NCBI RefSeq assembly: GCF_015831345.1 | Contig: NZ_JADWYS010000001.1 | Span: 3,252,618-3,316,617 of the forward strand | DNA length: 64,000 bases | Source of the DNA: Caenimonas aquaedulcis | Lineage (GTDB): Bacteria > Pseudomonadota > Gammaproteobacteria > Burkholderiales > Burkholderiaceae_C | Direction: 5' to 3' | Shown: piece by piece, positions 63,721 through 64,000 of the stretch | Layout: every line of letters starts with the position of its first letter | Position numbering within the stretch: the stretch's first letter is position 1 | The notes under the pieces: model-generated | Databases searched by the model: none | Seen by the model: the letters and a program-made list of their open reading frames with translations, nothing else | What the model was told of the DNA's origin: nothing | Program-made: the position numbers and the translations under genes

Positions 63721-64000
63721 TTGAATTTTCCGCTCGTCACCGATCCGTTCTTCTACGCCGTCGCGATCCCCGCGGTGCTCCTTCTCGGGATCAGCAAGAG
63801 CGGGTTCGGCGCGGGGTTCGGCTCGCTCGCCGTGCCGCTGATGGCGCTGGCCGTCACCGTGCCGGAAGCCGCCGCGATGCTCATGCCGGTGTTGCTGCTG
63901 ATGGACCTCATGAGCGTCACGGCCCTGCGCAAGGACGTGGACTGGCCGCTGATCAGGTTCCTGCTTCCCTTCGGCCTGCTCGGCACCGTCGTCGGCGCCT
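63721..64000 (+). CDS. TauE/SafE-family sulfite/anion permease, N-terminal part (runs off the window)
   Basis: 93 codons are visible from TTG 63721 to the window edge. They encode a polytopic protein: the first helix (FYAVAIPAVLLLGI) is followed by the family signature SKSGFGAGFGSLAVPLMAL, then MLMPVLLLMDLMSV and RFLLPFGLLGTVVGA. TauE/SafE proteins move sulfite, organosulfonates or similar anions across the inner membrane. No ATG exists upstream in this frame, so TTG is the likely start. It is divergent from the P450 gene. Confidence 0.85.
   Translation, partial: MNFPLVTDPFFYAVAIPAVLLLGISKSGFGAGFGSLAVPLMALAVTVPEAAAMLMPVLLLMDLMSVTALRKDVDWPLIRFLLPFGLLGTVVGA

Overview
This window comes from a GC-rich betaproteobacterial chromosome, most likely Burkholderiales and probably Comamonadaceae (Ramlibacter/Variovorax-like). 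The reasons are the overall composition, two solitary Bug-type (TctC) periplasmic receptors, the dusB-fis, pilSR and pilGHIJ-chpA arrangements, and the mix of phenylacetate and beta-ketoadipate genes. It is dense core chromosome: about 62 protein genes and two tRNA genes, many with 1-35 bp overlaps. I saw no insertion sequence, prophage, integrase or CRISPR array. The species assignment is inference from gene content.

Layout. 1-1.2 kb: the 5' part of nrdA (reverse) behind a promoter with two NrdR-type boxes. 1.4-6.3 kb (reverse): ypjD, a small membrane-anchored zinc-ribbon protein, pilS, pilR and ampD in one overlapping run, ending at a hairpin plus T-tract. 6.3-11.8 kb: ffh, miaB, an exported hypothetical protein, an M20 amidohydrolase and Bug receptor 1. 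11.8-14.7 kb: a GT32-like glycosyltransferase and a divergent Zn/Cd-type P1B ATPase whose 3' end contains the terminator of an opposing tRNA-Met. 14.8-19.2 kb: phenylacetate block (a crotonase, then divergent paaG-paaI-paaK) around a TetR-type palindrome, then Bug receptor 2. 19.2-31.7 kb: housekeeping genes (DUF3108 protein, M61 peptidase, dsbC, ubiH-like, MOSC protein, ychF, yqaA, dusB-fis, purH, hemL, thiD-like). 31.8-41.9 kb: rubredoxin and the type IV pilus chemosensory operon pilG-pilH-pilI-pilJ-chpA. 41.9-50.7 kb: photolyase, then algH-ruvX-pyrR-pyrB-pyrC'-plsC, then a divergent FbpC/FbpB-type ABC pair. 51.1-55.9 kb: tRNA-Arg and a reverse-strand cluster (MoxR-type AAA ATPase, small membrane protein, GNAT, CPBP protease, VWA/CoxE-like protein), with a divergent di-heme cytochrome c. 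55.9-62.2 kb: protocatechuate branch (pcaHG, LysR regulator; IclR regulator, pcaIJF) with a DUF1841 protein between. 62.2-64 kb: a cytochrome P450 and the start of a TauE/SafE permease.

How the genes fit together. pilS/pilR would set pilin expression and pilGHIJ-chpA would control pilus motion, so two layers of type IV pilus control lie about 27 kb apart. paaGIK handle phenylacetyl-CoA intermediates, pcaHG open protocatechuate, and pcaIJF activate and cleave 3-oxoadipate; the two aromatic routes meet at 3-oxoadipyl-CoA, the PcaF substrate. Upper-pathway genes (paaABCDE, paaZ, pcaBCD) are not in this window. pyrB is paired with a dihydroorotase-like protein lacking the metal-binding His-x-His, the known sign of a non-catalytic ATCase partner. 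The most open-ended block is the AAA/VWA pair at 51.2-55.0 kb, separated by a CPBP protease, an acetyltransferase and a 73-residue membrane protein.
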